DNA of 36,226 nt from Bacteroides caecigallinarum. GTDB taxonomy: Bacteria; Bacteroidota; Bacteroidia; Bacteroidales; Bacteroidaceae. The stretch lies in assembly GCF_016901995.1 (NCBI RefSeq), contig NZ_JACJLE010000044.1, positions 1 to 36,226 of the forward strand, in the 5' to 3' direction. Shown here piece by piece: positions 25,314 to 33,153 of this stretch. The stretch's first letter is position 1, and the number at the start of each line of letters is the position of its first letter. The notes beneath the pieces are model-generated. The model was not told the origin of the DNA. It ran no database searches and saw only the letters and a program-made list of their open reading frames with translations. The position numbers were made by a program, and so were the translations under genes.

Positions 25314-26201
25314 TTATCTCAATCGGAGAATATCGCCCACCTTAGGCGCAGGAGCATCTTCATCCATCTTGTTCATCTTATAAAGATATTTCAGCTTTAT
25401 ACCGAACATCTGCGATATGGAATACATGGAATCGCCAGATTTTACTACATATACTATATGATCCTTAGTAGCCTTCTTTCGTTTCTCTTCCAGATAAACA
25501 ACTTCCCCACCACGGAATGTATAGTCCTTAGGCAATTCATTATATTTGCGGAGCTTGCGACTGCTGATATCAAATTCATCGGACAATGACTTGAATGTAT
25601 CTCCTCTACGTGCAATGATATAAAGCATTTCATTTGCCAGATAAGGTTGATGAGGATTAGTTACCTTCTCAGCCCATTCCAGACCACCCTTACGATCGTA
25701 TTGGTCAAGATCATAAAGCTCAATTATATTAATCAGTCTGTCGGCATACTTAGGATCTGTAGCATATCCTGCTTTCTTCAATCCGCGCGCCCATCCTTTG
25801 TAGTCTGTTATCTTCAATCGGAAAAGGAAAGCATATCTGGCTCCTGTTCGCAGGAATTTCGAATGGTCTTCATACGATTCCTTGGCATGCCTGTAAGCAC
25901 GGAAACACTCGTTGCGACGGTCGTCATCATGACGCACTGTACGCCCGTCCCACGAACGGCCGCACTTTATACCGAAATGATTGTTGGACTTCCTGGCCAG
26001 AGTACTCCTTCCCGCCCCTGACTCAAGCAATCCCTGAGCAAGTGTGATACTGGCAGGAATACGGTATTTCTTCATCTCTTCCACGGCTATTCCCCTATAC
26101 TTCCTTATATAGTCCTCGTAAGCCTGATTTCTCTTTTGTGCTGACGCCGTGACAGAAAGCCCGGCAATGAATATTAAAATTAGTGTAAGATATTTTCTCA
26201 T
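25314..26201 (-). CDS. Glucosaminidase-domain peptidoglycan hydrolase with LysM repeats
   Basis: This 295-residue secreted protein has a signal peptide (MRKYLTLILIFIAGLSVTASAQ), then a FlgJ-like mannosyl-glycoprotein endo-beta-N-acetylglucosaminidase domain (~27-175) with the catalytic glutamate Glu60 in LAQGLLESGAGRSTLA and the NNHFGIKC motif, and two LysM-type peptidoglycan-binding repeats (~195-240 and ~248-294, YVVKSGDSMYSISQMFGI). It should cleave glycan strands during wall remodelling. I chose the ATG at 26201, where the signal peptide begins; the frame stays open to 26300, but those 33 residues are not signal-like and overlap a candidate promoter (TAAGTTTG, minus strand 26233-26226). 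Confidence 0.93.
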   Translation of the reverse strand: MRKYLTLILIFIAGLSVTASAQKRNQAYEDYIRKYRGIAVEEMKKYRIPASITLAQGLLESGAGRSTLARKSNNHFGIKCGRSWDGRTVRHDDDRRNECFRAYRHAKESYEDHSKFLRTGARYAFLFRLKITDYKGWARGLKKAGYATDPKYADRLINIIELYDLDQYDRKGGLEWAEKVTNPHQPYLANEMLYIIARRGDTFKSLSDEFDISSRKLRKYNELPKDYTFRGGEVVYLEEKRKKATKDHIVYVVKSGDSMYSISQMFGIKLKYLYKMNKMDEDAPAPKVGDILRLR

Positions 26202-26225
26202 ATCGTTAATCTTGAAAAACAGGTA

Positions 26226-26233
26226 CAAACTTA
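26226..26233 (-). promoter_or_regulatory. Candidate -7 box of glucosaminidase gene
   Basis: TAAGTTTG on the minus strand fits TAnnTTTG and lies 25 bp before the chosen start codon. No matching -33 box is seen. Confidence 0.4.
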
Positions 26234-26399
26234 CGGAAAAAATGTGATTTATATAGTGAATGAAGTAATGTTTTTCACTTCTGCAAATCAATTGGCACAT
26301 AAAAGAGCACCAAAAAAAATTTGTGTTATTATCTCATTATTGACCATTAAAACAAAAATTCCATTATGTGAAAACAAAAAATCACTGTTTTACGTGATG

Positions 26400-26428
26400 T
26401 TTGCACAATCGTAAAAGTAGTATTTTTG
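26400..26428 (+). promoter_or_regulatory. Predicted promoter of BACON lipoprotein gene
   Basis: TTTG at 26400-26403 and TATTTTTG at 26421-26428, with a 17-bp spacer slightly shorter than usual. AAAAGTAG (26413-26420) directly abuts the -7 box. The start codon is 25 bp downstream. Confidence 0.6.
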
Positions 26429-26452
26429 TAAAAACCAATAATATTATCATTT

Positions 26453-27703
26453 ATGAAAAAATTAATTACAAGCATCTTTTATCTGCTTATGATTTGCATT
26501 GCGATAAGCAGTTGTGAGAATGGAGAAAACACTCCATCGAACATTACCGTAAGTAACCCGGAAGAACTTAACCAAGTTTTTAATTCCGGCGAAAGCAATG
26601 GAACCATACACTTTGAGGCACAAAACGACTGGAATGCATCTGTCTCTACAACAAGCCGTGCTGATGAAAGCTGGATTGACATCAATCCTAAGTCAGGAAA
26701 AGCAGGTAAAAATCAGGTAATCAACATTACGATGAGCAAAAATGTTACCGGTGAGGATCGTACTGCCACAATCACAATTACTTGTGGAGACACAACTATC
26801 ACTATCACTGTAAGTCAAAGCAGCAGTACTGAAGGAGACGGAAATATCGATCAAGGCAAAGCTATGATAACACAAATAACAGCTTACGGAATAAAATATA
26901 ACAGTAACGAGAAAGTAAAATTATATGAAACTTCCTTACAATACAAAGATGGAATATTAGTAAAGACTTCATCAGAAGGTTCCTACGAAAACTATTCCAC
27001 ATACACATTCAAACAAGACTATTCGTACGACCCCGATACCAAGACACTTAAAATAGAATCAAACGAAAAGTCAGAACATCAAGGTAGTTCATCCAATAAT
27101 ACAAAAAGGCTGGAAAATTGGAATATTCAAACAAACGAGCAAGGATATGTAGTCTCTGCATTAGGAAAAATATATATTAACGACAAACATACATCCGATG
27201 TCACAAACGAATATACATATGACAGCGAAGGTCATCTGGCAACCTACTATTTCTTCCAAAAGAATAACGACGGAAACAACGACGGACCTTCAAACAGTAC
27301 CTTCATATGGAATGATGGCAATCTTTCAGAAATGAAGGACGATGAGTCCGGAGAGTCATGGATGAAAGCAGAATATGGAGAAGAACTGAATAATGATATA
27401 TTCGACCTCAATCAGCTTATGTGCGACGGCTCATATCCTGAACCTGATTACACAGCTATAATCATGAATATGGGTAAACAATCAAAAAATCTGCAAACCA
27501 AATACTACTATTACTATGAGACAGAAATTTCAGATGGTGAAGGAGAAGCATCAAGAGCGACCGAATCCGGTTATGAGGCAATAGAAATATCATACGAGAA
27601 AGATGAAAACGGACGCATATCAGTCATCAAATACAAACATCCTGATAAAGTAAACAAGCCTAACTATTCTGAAACAATGCTCGTACTAAGTTACTCAGAA
27701 TAA
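26453..27703 (+). CDS. BACON-domain lipoprotein
   Basis: This 416-residue protein has a lipoprotein signal peptide with lipobox cysteine Cys21 (AISSC), followed by Glu/Asn residues. Residues ~30-120 form a BACON-type beta-sandwich (FEAQNDWNASVSTT, SWIDINPKSGKAG, ending ITITVSQSS), a domain common in Bacteroidota surface proteins and thought to act in carbohydrate or mucin binding or as a spacer. The remaining ~290 residues are rich in Tyr, Asn and charged residues with repeated YTYDSEGHL-like strands, resembling DUF4595-type regions; function is unknown. It stands alone with its own promoter and is not part of a visible polysaccharide-utilisation locus. Its maturation depends on Lgt, encoded at 22303. 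Confidence 0.85.
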   Translation: MKKLITSIFYLLMICIAISSCENGENTPSNITVSNPEELNQVFNSGESNGTIHFEAQNDWNASVSTTSRADESWIDINPKSGKAGKNQVINITMSKNVTGEDRTATITITCGDTTITITVSQSSSTEGDGNIDQGKAMITQITAYGIKYNSNEKVKLYETSLQYKDGILVKTSSEGSYENYSTYTFKQDYSYDPDTKTLKIESNEKSEHQGSSSNNTKRLENWNIQTNEQGYVVSALGKIYINDKHTSDVTNEYTYDSEGHLATYYFFQKNNDGNNDGPSNSTFIWNDGNLSEMKDDESGESWMKAEYGEELNNDIFDLNQLMCDGSYPEPDYTAIIMNMGKQSKNLQTKYYYYYETEISDGEGEASRATESGYEAIEISYEKDENGRISVIKYKHPDKVNKPNYSETMLVLSYSE

Positions 27704-27724
27704 TCATTATCATCAGATATAATT

Positions 27725-27772
27725 AGTCCCGACCTTATACGATTCGTTCATATTCGTATTCAGGCCGGGACT
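27725..27772. terminator. Inverted repeat between BACON gene and queE
   Basis: Arms at 27725-27735 and 27762-27772 pair over 11 positions, with one A-C mismatch read rightward (G-U read leftward). The loop is long (26 nt) and a short TTTT follows on the right. It is weaker than the other convergent hairpins. Confidence 0.6.
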
Positions 27773-27805
27773 TTTCACTATTTTGAATACCTCTTTTTTA
27801 TAATA

Positions 27806-28351
27806 TTATGGAATATCTATCAGTTTATGTGTCTGAAGACTTAATCGCCACTGTGGATGTTCCTTTATGTAGGATATTACATCATTGGTATTTTGTCCTG
27901 AACATGGTTGCAGAAAGAAATGCCTTGCTGGCAGTTTCAGATATTCAGACACATCCTGACCTACATATACCACTTTCACTTCATCTATACGGGATACTTT
28001 AAGTATGGCTCCCTCCTTAGGAGAACAGGTAACCCAGTCTATATCCTCCGGCAAAATACAAGTGCCATTAGTTTCTATCGCAACATATTTCCCTGCCGCA
28101 TGTAAGGCAGCAGTCAGCTTGCCGTCAATCCAAAGTCCTGGTTCTCCACCAGTAAGAATCACCATCCGGCATGGATATGTGCATACTTCCGCTATAATTT
28201 CATCATCCGACATCATCCTGCCATCTTCATGCTGCGTATCGCAAAAGCTGCACTTCAGATTGCATCCAGAGAAACGGACAAACACAGCAGGGGTTCCCGT
28301 ATGAAACCCTTCACCCTGCAAACTGTAGAAAATTTCGTTAATCTTTCTCAT
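27806..28351 (-). CDS. queE: 7-carboxy-7-deazaguanine synthase
   Basis: This 181-residue radical SAM enzyme converts 6-carboxytetrahydropterin to 7-carboxy-7-deazaguanine in the pathway to queuosine in tRNA. The 4Fe-4S cysteines appear as CX3CX2C in SGCNLKCSFCDT, and the N-terminus (MRKINEIFYSLQGEG) and LTGGEPG motif are typical of QueE. It is short compared with some QueE proteins but complete in its motifs. Its start overlaps the end of queD by 14 nt, so the two are translationally coupled. queC and queF are not in the window. Confidence 0.96.
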   Translation of the reverse strand: MRKINEIFYSLQGEGFHTGTPAVFVRFSGCNLKCSFCDTQHEDGRMMSDDEIIAEVCTYPCRMVILTGGEPGLWIDGKLTAALHAAGKYVAIETNGTCILPEDIDWVTCSPKEGAILKVSRIDEVKVVYVGQDVSEYLKLPARHFFLQPCSGQNTNDVISYIKEHPQWRLSLQTHKLIDIP

Positions 28352-28670
28352 AGATAGCCGTATTACCTTCCGATTCTTTTACTTCTACCCTGAAACAATG
28401 TGGAACCTGATTACAAACCCAGAAGGCAATATTTTCTGCCGTAGGATTAAAAGGCAGTACATCATTCAAGTTATTATGGTCCAGCTGCTTTTCCACAGCC
28501 TGCTTGATATGAGTAAAATCTACCACCATACCGTTTTCGTCAAGCTCTTTCGAACGGCAATAAACGGTTATAATCCAGTTGTGACCATGAAGCTTCTCGC
28601 ATTTGCTCTGGTAAGACAGCTGCAGCGAATGTGAGGCTGAAATTTCCATCCTTTTAATTACTGTGTACAT
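28338..28670 (-). CDS. queD: 6-carboxy-5,6,7,8-tetrahydropterin synthase
   Basis: This 110-residue enzyme makes 6-carboxytetrahydropterin from 7,8-dihydroneopterin triphosphate, the substrate of QueE. Zinc-ligand histidines are seen in SASHSL and LHGHNW, with the catalytic Cys in KCEKLHGHN, the DHNNLN motif and PTAENIA. A conserved Glu appears late (VEVKESEG). The overlap with queE defines a two-gene operon. I looked for a preQ1 riboswitch in the 130 bp upstream and did not recognise one. Confidence 0.95.
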   Translation of the reverse strand: MYTVIKRMEISASHSLQLSYQSKCEKLHGHNWIITVYCRSKELDENGMVVDFTHIKQAVEKQLDHNNLNDVLPFNPTAENIAFWVCNQVPHCFRVEVKESEGNTAIYEKD

Positions 28671-28804
28671 AGTTGATACGTTAATTAGATTAATACAAAT
28701 TTGCTCCTGCTTAATGTCACCTCGGCAGTTTTATCGTCGCAAAGAAAAAAAATATCCAAAGAAATTTTATTATAACAGATTAGTACATTGGTAATTTTAT
28801 ATTA

Positions 28805-29956
28805 TCACTTTACCTCGTACCTCACCTGATACCGTCTGTAGAATATCACAGCCAGTATGAAACCTACCATAGCAAACGGCACTCCTACAAGAGCCGCATA
28901 TTGGAAACCGTTAGTCACCGCAAGGCCTCCTGCGTATGCTCCCACGGCATTACCAAAATTGAATGCTATCTGGATGCATGCACCTCCAAGCATCTCTCCT
29001 CCCGGAGCCACTCGTATTATCAACAATTGCTCCGGACTGGATACTGCAAACAGTCCGGCTGTACATAGAAACATAAGCGAAACTGAAAGCCAAGGATTAG
29101 GTGATAAAAAGAAGATAGCAAGCAATATCAAACATATACCACCTTGAGCAATCATCAAAACCCGCCCAGGCGTATAACGGTCGGACATTCGTCCGCTTAT
29201 GAGATTTCCCACTACCATACCAAAGCCGGCAAGCACCATCAAAGCCGTCATACTGCTTTCCGAGAAACCGGAAACATTAGTCAGCAGCGGACTGATATAG
29301 CTGTACCAGCAGAACACACCGCCATTACCCAGAGCTGTAGCACCTAGAATAAGCCACGGAGCCGGAGTACGGAGAAAGCGGAACTGTCCTTTAAAACCTA
29401 CATCCTGCAAGCCTTCTACAACCGGAACCCATCGCCATATATAATAGAAAACGATTATACCCCAAAGACCTACAAAAAGGAATGTGGAACGCCACGAGAT
29501 AAGATGGCTCAATGATGTGCCAAGCGGTACACCGAACAGATTGGCAACAGTCATTCCGGCTATCATTATGGAAACTGCCTCCGAACTTTTGCCTTTATCT
29601 GCAAGCTTGGAAGCCACAATAGAAGCCACTCCGAAATAAGCTCCATGAGGCAAACCTGAGATGAAACGCCCAATCATCATAACCCAGTAATTAGGTGCAA
29701 TAGATGCACAAAGATTTCCAACTATTATCAGCGAAACCAATGCCATAAGCAAATGCTTGAGTGACTTCTTCCGTGCAAGAACCAATACCGGTGCACCGAA
29801 GCACACACCAAGTGCATAGGCAGAAATAAGATGACCTGCCTCGGATATGCTTATTCCAAAATCGGAAGCTACATACGGCAATATACCCATCATGGCAAAC
29901 TCCGCCATTCCTAATGCCAAAGTACCGAAAGCCAGTGCTATAAGACTCTTCTTCAT
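28805..29956 (-). CDS. MFS transporter, DHA1/AraJ-like
   Basis: This 383-residue protein has twelve predicted membrane spans and belongs to the major facilitator superfamily. The first span (FGTLALGMAEFAMMGILPYVASDFGIS) and the loop after span 2 (LARKKSLKHLL, in place of the usual GxxxDRxGRR) resemble the AraJ/YdhP-type drug:proton antiporter (DHA1) branch. Span 4-5 features MIGRFISGLPHGAYFGVA. It is probably a proton-coupled exporter; the substrate (sugar, drug or metabolite) cannot be inferred. It is monocistronic. A 20-bp perfect palindrome overlaps its predicted promoter, suggesting regulation by a dimeric DNA-binding protein. Confidence 0.9.
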   Translation of the reverse strand: MKKSLIALAFGTLALGMAEFAMMGILPYVASDFGISISEAGHLISAYALGVCFGAPVLVLARKKSLKHLLMALVSLIIVGNLCASIAPNYWVMMIGRFISGLPHGAYFGVASIVASKLADKGKSSEAVSIMIAGMTVANLFGVPLGTSLSHLISWRSTFLFVGLWGIIVFYYIWRWVPVVEGLQDVGFKGQFRFLRTPAPWLILGATALGNGGVFCWYSYISPLLTNVSGFSESSMTALMVLAGFGMVVGNLISGRMSDRYTPGRVLMIAQGGICLILLAIFFLSPNPWLSVSLMFLCTAGLFAVSSPEQLLIIRVAPGGEMLGGACIQIAFNFGNAVGAYAGGLAVTNGFQYAALVGVPFAMVGFILAVIFYRRYQVRYEVK

Positions 29957-30010
29957 AATTTTATTTCTATCTGTTTATCAATGAATATTCTTATATTTTA
30001 AATTCTGCTG

Positions 30011-30018
30011 CAAAGTTA
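30011..30018 (-). promoter_or_regulatory. Predicted -7 box of MFS transporter gene
   Basis: TAACTTTG on the minus strand fits the consensus exactly and lies 55 bp before the start codon. The expected -33 position falls at the end of the palindrome 30022-30041, with no TTTG there. Confidence 0.5.
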
Positions 30019-30021
30019 CAT

Positions 30022-30041
30022 CTTATGTTTTAAAACATAAG
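30022..30041. promoter_or_regulatory. 20-bp perfect palindrome, probable operator
   Basis: CTTATGTTTTAAAACATAAG is a perfect inverted repeat with 10-nt arms and no spacer. It occupies the spacer and -33 region of the predicted MFS promoter, where bound protein would block or replace -33 contacts. A second inverted repeat (ATAATTGT at 30050-30057 and ACAATTAT at 30065-30072) lies next to it. No regulator gene is adjacent. Confidence 0.55.
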
Positions 30042-30105
30042 AACATTTTATAATTGTTTTTTGTACAATTATTCTTAAAGAAGAACACCATAGCCGATTT
30101 TTCAG

Positions 30106-30113
30106 TACCTTTG
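30106..30113 (+). promoter_or_regulatory. Candidate -7 box of arginase-like gene
   Basis: TACCTTTG fits TAnnTTTG and lies 60 bp before the start codon at 30174. No -33 match is present at the usual spacing. Confidence 0.4.
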
Positions 30114-30173
30114 GAGATAAAGCAAAGAATAAAAGAATAATTTACTTGCAGAAAGGCTACAATTAAAATATCA

Positions 30174-30935
30174 ATGAATATGGAACACGATATTGTAATA
30201 TTAAATTTCTCGAATGTATATACAGAAGAGTCATTCTATAAAGATGAAAAAATAAAATGGATAAACTGCACAGATATATCCGGGGCAAACTGCTTTTGCG
30301 ACAATGAAGCATCCGAAGAAATATGTAATCGGATAAAGGATCTGCCTCCGCAAGGAATTCATTTCATCGACTCAGGTAATTACCATTATATATCAAAGTT
30401 TTTTACAGACAAAATTCTGGAAGATTTCATACTCGTAGTGTTCGACCATCATCCTGACATGCAACCTTCCCTGTTCGATGAACTGCTGACATGCGGCTCG
30501 TGGGTTAAATCATCTATTGATACGAATAAACATCTGAAAAAAGTTATTCTGATAGGAACTTCAGACGAACTTCTGAAAAAGATAGACAGCAGATATACGG
30601 ACAAACTGATAGAATTCAAGGAATCGCAACTGGAAGACCACGATGCTTGGCAACGTTTCTACAACATGCATTTCGACCTTCCCATATACATATCAATAGA
30701 CAAGGATGTACTCAATCCTGAGGAAGATGTAACTAACTGGGATCAGGGAAAAGCTACAATGACAGAACTTAAACGTCTGCTGTCAATACTGCTGAAACAT
30801 GGCAGGATAATCGGTATCGACATCTGTGGTGAATGTAAATATTCCATACTGGGAATGCACGATGAGAACATAAGGAAAGACAACGATATAAACCGACAAT
30901 TGGCTGAGCTAAACCTCCAGGATTATAAATCCTGA
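30174..30935 (+). CDS. Divergent arginase/ureohydrolase-fold protein
   Basis: This 253-residue protein is much shorter and more divergent than arginase or agmatinase (~300 residues), but all six binuclear-metal ligands have counterparts: His71 in DSGNYHY, Asp91, His93 and Asp95 in FDHHPDM (arginase DAHAD), and Asp176 and Asp178 in SIDKDVLNPEED (arginase SFDVDGLDP). A late Glu (DICGEC) matches the family's C-terminal acidic position. It is therefore likely a metal-dependent (Mn) hydrolase of a guanidino, formimino or related C-N substrate; the substrate is unknown. The start could be 30174 or the ATG two codons later. Its last 13 nt overlap the end of the convergent gene. Confidence 0.82.
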   Translation: MNMEHDIVILNFSNVYTEESFYKDEKIKWINCTDISGANCFCDNEASEEICNRIKDLPPQGIHFIDSGNYHYISKFFTDKILEDFILVVFDHHPDMQPSLFDELLTCGSWVKSSIDTNKHLKKVILIGTSDELLKKIDSRYTDKLIEFKESQLEDHDAWQRFYNMHFDLPIYISIDKDVLNPEEDVTNWDQGKATMTELKRLLSILLKHGRIIGIDICGECKYSILGMHDENIRKDNDINRQLAELNLQDYKS

Positions 30936-30942
30936 GGTTTAG
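30909..30942. terminator. Hairpin inside the overlapping convergent gene ends
   Basis: Arms at 30909-30924 and 30928-30942 pair over 15 positions with one bulged C and a 3-nt loop. The hairpin covers the last codons and stop codons of both convergent genes. There is no T-tract, so it may stabilise or delimit 3' ends and need not terminate by itself. Confidence 0.55.
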
Positions 30943-31486
30943 GTCTGTCAGCACCAGGAAACGGTTTTCCCGGAGCTTTAGGCTTCATCTCAAGCCACTT
31001 CTCATATTGTTCATCGTCAAGAATCTTACGTATCTTTTTAAGCATCTTTTCTTCACGTTTCCTCATCTCTTCAGCCATTTTTTCTTTGATATGCTCAGGT
31101 GGCATCATCGGCCCGCCTTCTCCAAAGCCCGGGTGATTACCACTCATAGAAGGAAATCCACCACCCACAGGAGGTTGTCCCATACCCATAGGAGGTCTTC
31201 CACCATTCATCGGCGGCTGTCCTCCACTGCGACTGAACATTTTCTCAACCTTCTCCTTTTCTTCCTTCAAATAAAGTTTGTAAATCTTTTTGTACTGTTT
31301 CTCTGAAAGACTCAAAAGCCTGTCCATTTCATCAGTTCTTTTCTTTGCCTCTTTTTCCGGATTAGAAAATTCTTTCTTCTGCTCTGTTTTCAGCGGTTCA
31401 TCATAAACAGAGTCTGCAACAGAAATATTCCATGATGCAGACAACATGATTGCAAATGCTATTGCCAAAGTTTTCTTTTTTATCAT
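30923..31486 (-). CDS. Spy/CpxP-like periplasmic protein (DUF4890-like)
   Basis: This 187-residue protein has a signal peptide (residues 1-~24, ending SVAD) and two charged helical regions: ~43-85 (MDRLLSLSEKQYKKIYKLYL) and ~130-168 (KIRKILDDEQYEKW). Each holds an L-x-x-x-Q/E-Y unit similar to the LTxxQ motifs of Spy/CpxP chaperones. Between them is a Gly/Pro/Met-rich repeat (~87-128, units like GGQPPM, GGRPPM, GMGQPP). This architecture occurs in small Bacteroidales periplasmic proteins of unknown role. A periplasmic stress or chaperone-like function is a guess. It converges with the arginase-like gene and shares 13 nt with it. Confidence 0.75.
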   Translation of the reverse strand: MIKKKTLAIAFAIMLSASWNISVADSVYDEPLKTEQKKEFSNPEKEAKKRTDEMDRLLSLSEKQYKKIYKLYLKEEKEKVEKMFSRSGGQPPMNGGRPPMGMGQPPVGGGFPSMSGNHPGFGEGGPMMPPEHIKEKMAEEMRKREEKMLKKIRKILDDEQYEKWLEMKPKAPGKPFPGADRPKPQDL

Positions 31487-31576
31487 AGTGAATATTTTTT
31501 GAATTTTATTCTATTCACAAAAATATGAAATCGCCTGACAATAGTAAAACTTAATCCACCAACAGGGATTTTATGA

Positions 31577-32431
31577 CTACCAAACGAAATAATATCCCTT
31601 CTCTCCCATCATTTCCAACACCTTCGTAAATCTTACAGGAAGTAAACTCTTTGCCTTAGAAACCATATACTCAGGAATATCCTTATAATAAGCCTCGGCA
31701 ATACTGCCGGTGATACAGGCCAAAGTGTCACTGTCACCTCCTATTGATATCGCCCTGCGTATGGCACTCTCAAAATCATCACTTGCAAGAAAGGAGACGA
31801 TAGCCTGAGGCACTGTACCCTGACAACTTGAATCCCAACCGTAATTTTGATGTAAACTATCCCATGACAAATCAAGATTGTAATTAAATTTCGCACTGAT
31901 AATTTCTTTTATATCATCTTTTGAAGCTCCGTTTCTAGCCATAAAAATAGCGGCCGACACAACTTGCGCTCCTTTTATTCCTTCAGGATGATTATGGGTT
32001 ATGGCAGCACCTGTTTCAGCCACTTTCAATGTAGTATCCATATCATCATACAGCCAGCCTATTGCTGAAGTTCGCATGGCAGAACCGTTTCCCCATGAAT
32101 TGTACGGACAACGTCCGGATGCACGCTTACCGGTACGATAATCTATCAACCTTTCCGGATGAAAAAGCCATGTATGAAATCCAGCTCCATATCCCCCCAT
32201 AGGGCATGAAACGTCTTTTGCCACGTCAACCATTATTTTCTCCAACAGCCCGGTTTGAATTTCCTCGTCAGCATTTACATCATTCTGCATAGCCCATTCC
32301 GCAACTGCCATGGTCATCACCGTATCATCCGTAAAATTACTTCCAGGAGGAAACATTTCGAAATCATAATCTTTTGTATTGTCAAATTCATATACAGAAC
32401 CTGCAATATCTCCTATCACTGCTCCTAACAT
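31577..32431 (-). CDS. ADP-ribosylglycohydrolase family protein
   Basis: This ~284-residue enzyme belongs to the DraG/ARH family, which removes ADP-ribose from proteins or other acceptors using two Mg/Mn ions. Metal-binding motifs are seen as FTDDTVMTMA (residues 33-42) and, near the C-terminus, ISIGGDSDTLACITG; HNHPEGIKGAQ and SWGNGSAMR are also typical. I chose the ATG at 32431, where the conserved MLGAVIGDIAGS begins. The frame is open to ATGs at 32464 and 32578, but those add residues unlike the family and run into the divergent regulatory region. It is divergent from an unknown gene and nudC, another enzyme acting on NAD or ADP-ribose compounds. The natural substrate is unknown. Confidence 0.9.
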   Translation of the reverse strand: MLGAVIGDIAGSVYEFDNTKDYDFEMFPPGSNFTDDTVMTMAVAEWAMQNDVNADEEIQTGLLEKIMVDVAKDVSCPMGGYGAGFHTWLFHPERLIDYRTGKRASGRCPYNSWGNGSAMRTSAIGWLYDDMDTTLKVAETGAAITHNHPEGIKGAQVVSAAIFMARNGASKDDIKEIISAKFNYNLDLSWDSLHQNYGWDSSCQGTVPQAIVSFLASDDFESAIRRAISIGGDSDTLACITGSIAEAYYKDIPEYMVSKAKSLLPVRFTKVLEMMGEKGYYFVW

Positions 32432-32546
32432 TACATATTGATTTTTATTACCTAAAGTTGTCATTTTATTTCGTGCAAAACAAATTTTATAAATACGTTT
32501 TACATAAAAAAGTAGTTTTAATAAAGCATTTGACTGTTTAATTGCA

Positions 32547-32554
32547 TATATTTG
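32547..32554 (+). promoter_or_regulatory. Predicted -7 box of 32591 gene-nudC operon
   Basis: TATATTTG is an exact -7 consensus match, 37 bp before the start codon at 32591. The nearest TTTG (32529-32532) is only 14 bp upstream, too close for a standard -33 box. Confidence 0.45.
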
Positions 32555-32590
32555 TCCGTTTTTACGAATATCGTACAAAAATTATAAATC

Positions 32591-33151
32591 ATGGAATTAA
32601 AAGAATATCTAGACAATTTTGAAGACAAGCTACAGCAGGAAATCTTGAGGCTTTGTACCAACTATAAATTTCTTGACGGAACGCTGCTTGCCACAGACGA
32701 CATAGACGATTATTGGCAGGTATTGGCCTCAGAGTATATAGCAGATGCAGTAGAACAAATCCAAGACTATCCTACAGTTTCGGTAGCTTGGGCTGCATAT
32801 CTGGGAATGGCAGTAGCTTTCGGATGGGATATAGATTGGAATACTATCTCAAAAGCCAAATACAAGGATTATTACGGCGAACAAGGATTTGACGATATGG
32901 ACGAACACCTTATAAGAGACATTATAGGTATTCCTCTGGAAAGCGAAGATGCCAAAAACATTGAGGAAATAATAAGAAGATGTGCACAAAAAGCAATTGA
33001 CATTATAAGACGCGAACAGATAGAGCCACAGAGTCCTACGGCTTTTCATGTTTTCGCACGTGCCGTAAGGGTTATGTACAGGACTGGAGCAGCAATACAG
33101 CTCAAAAGAATGGGTTACAAGTTTGAAAAAGTTAATTTGGGAGATTGCTGA
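32591..33151 (+). CDS. Conserved hypothetical protein, nudC-linked
   Basis: I do not recognise this 186-residue protein. It has no signal peptide or membrane span and looks alpha-helical and acidic. The middle (~55-85) has an Ala/Trp-rich segment (VSVAWAAYLGMAVAFGWDIDW) that may form a buried helix; the second half (~120-175) alternates charged and aliphatic residues. There are few cysteines (positions ~22, ~136 and the last residue), so a metal site is unlikely. nudC begins 2 nt after its stop codon, so the two are almost certainly co-transcribed and may be coupled in translation. A role near NAD or NAD-capped RNA turnover is only suggested by that neighbour. Confidence 0.75.
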   Translation: MELKEYLDNFEDKLQQEILRLCTNYKFLDGTLLATDDIDDYWQVLASEYIADAVEQIQDYPTVSVAWAAYLGMAVAFGWDIDWNTISKAKYKDYYGEQGFDDMDEHLIRDIIGIPLESEDAKNIEEIIRRCAQKAIDIIRREQIEPQSPTAFHVFARAVRVMYRTGAAIQLKRMGYKFEKVNLGDC

Positions 33152-33153
33152 AC

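Noticed and set aside
28671..28804. preQ1 riboswitch upstream of queD
   Set aside because: I looked for the short stem plus A-rich tail of preQ1 aptamers on the minus strand and did not find it; the gap is mostly AT-rich.
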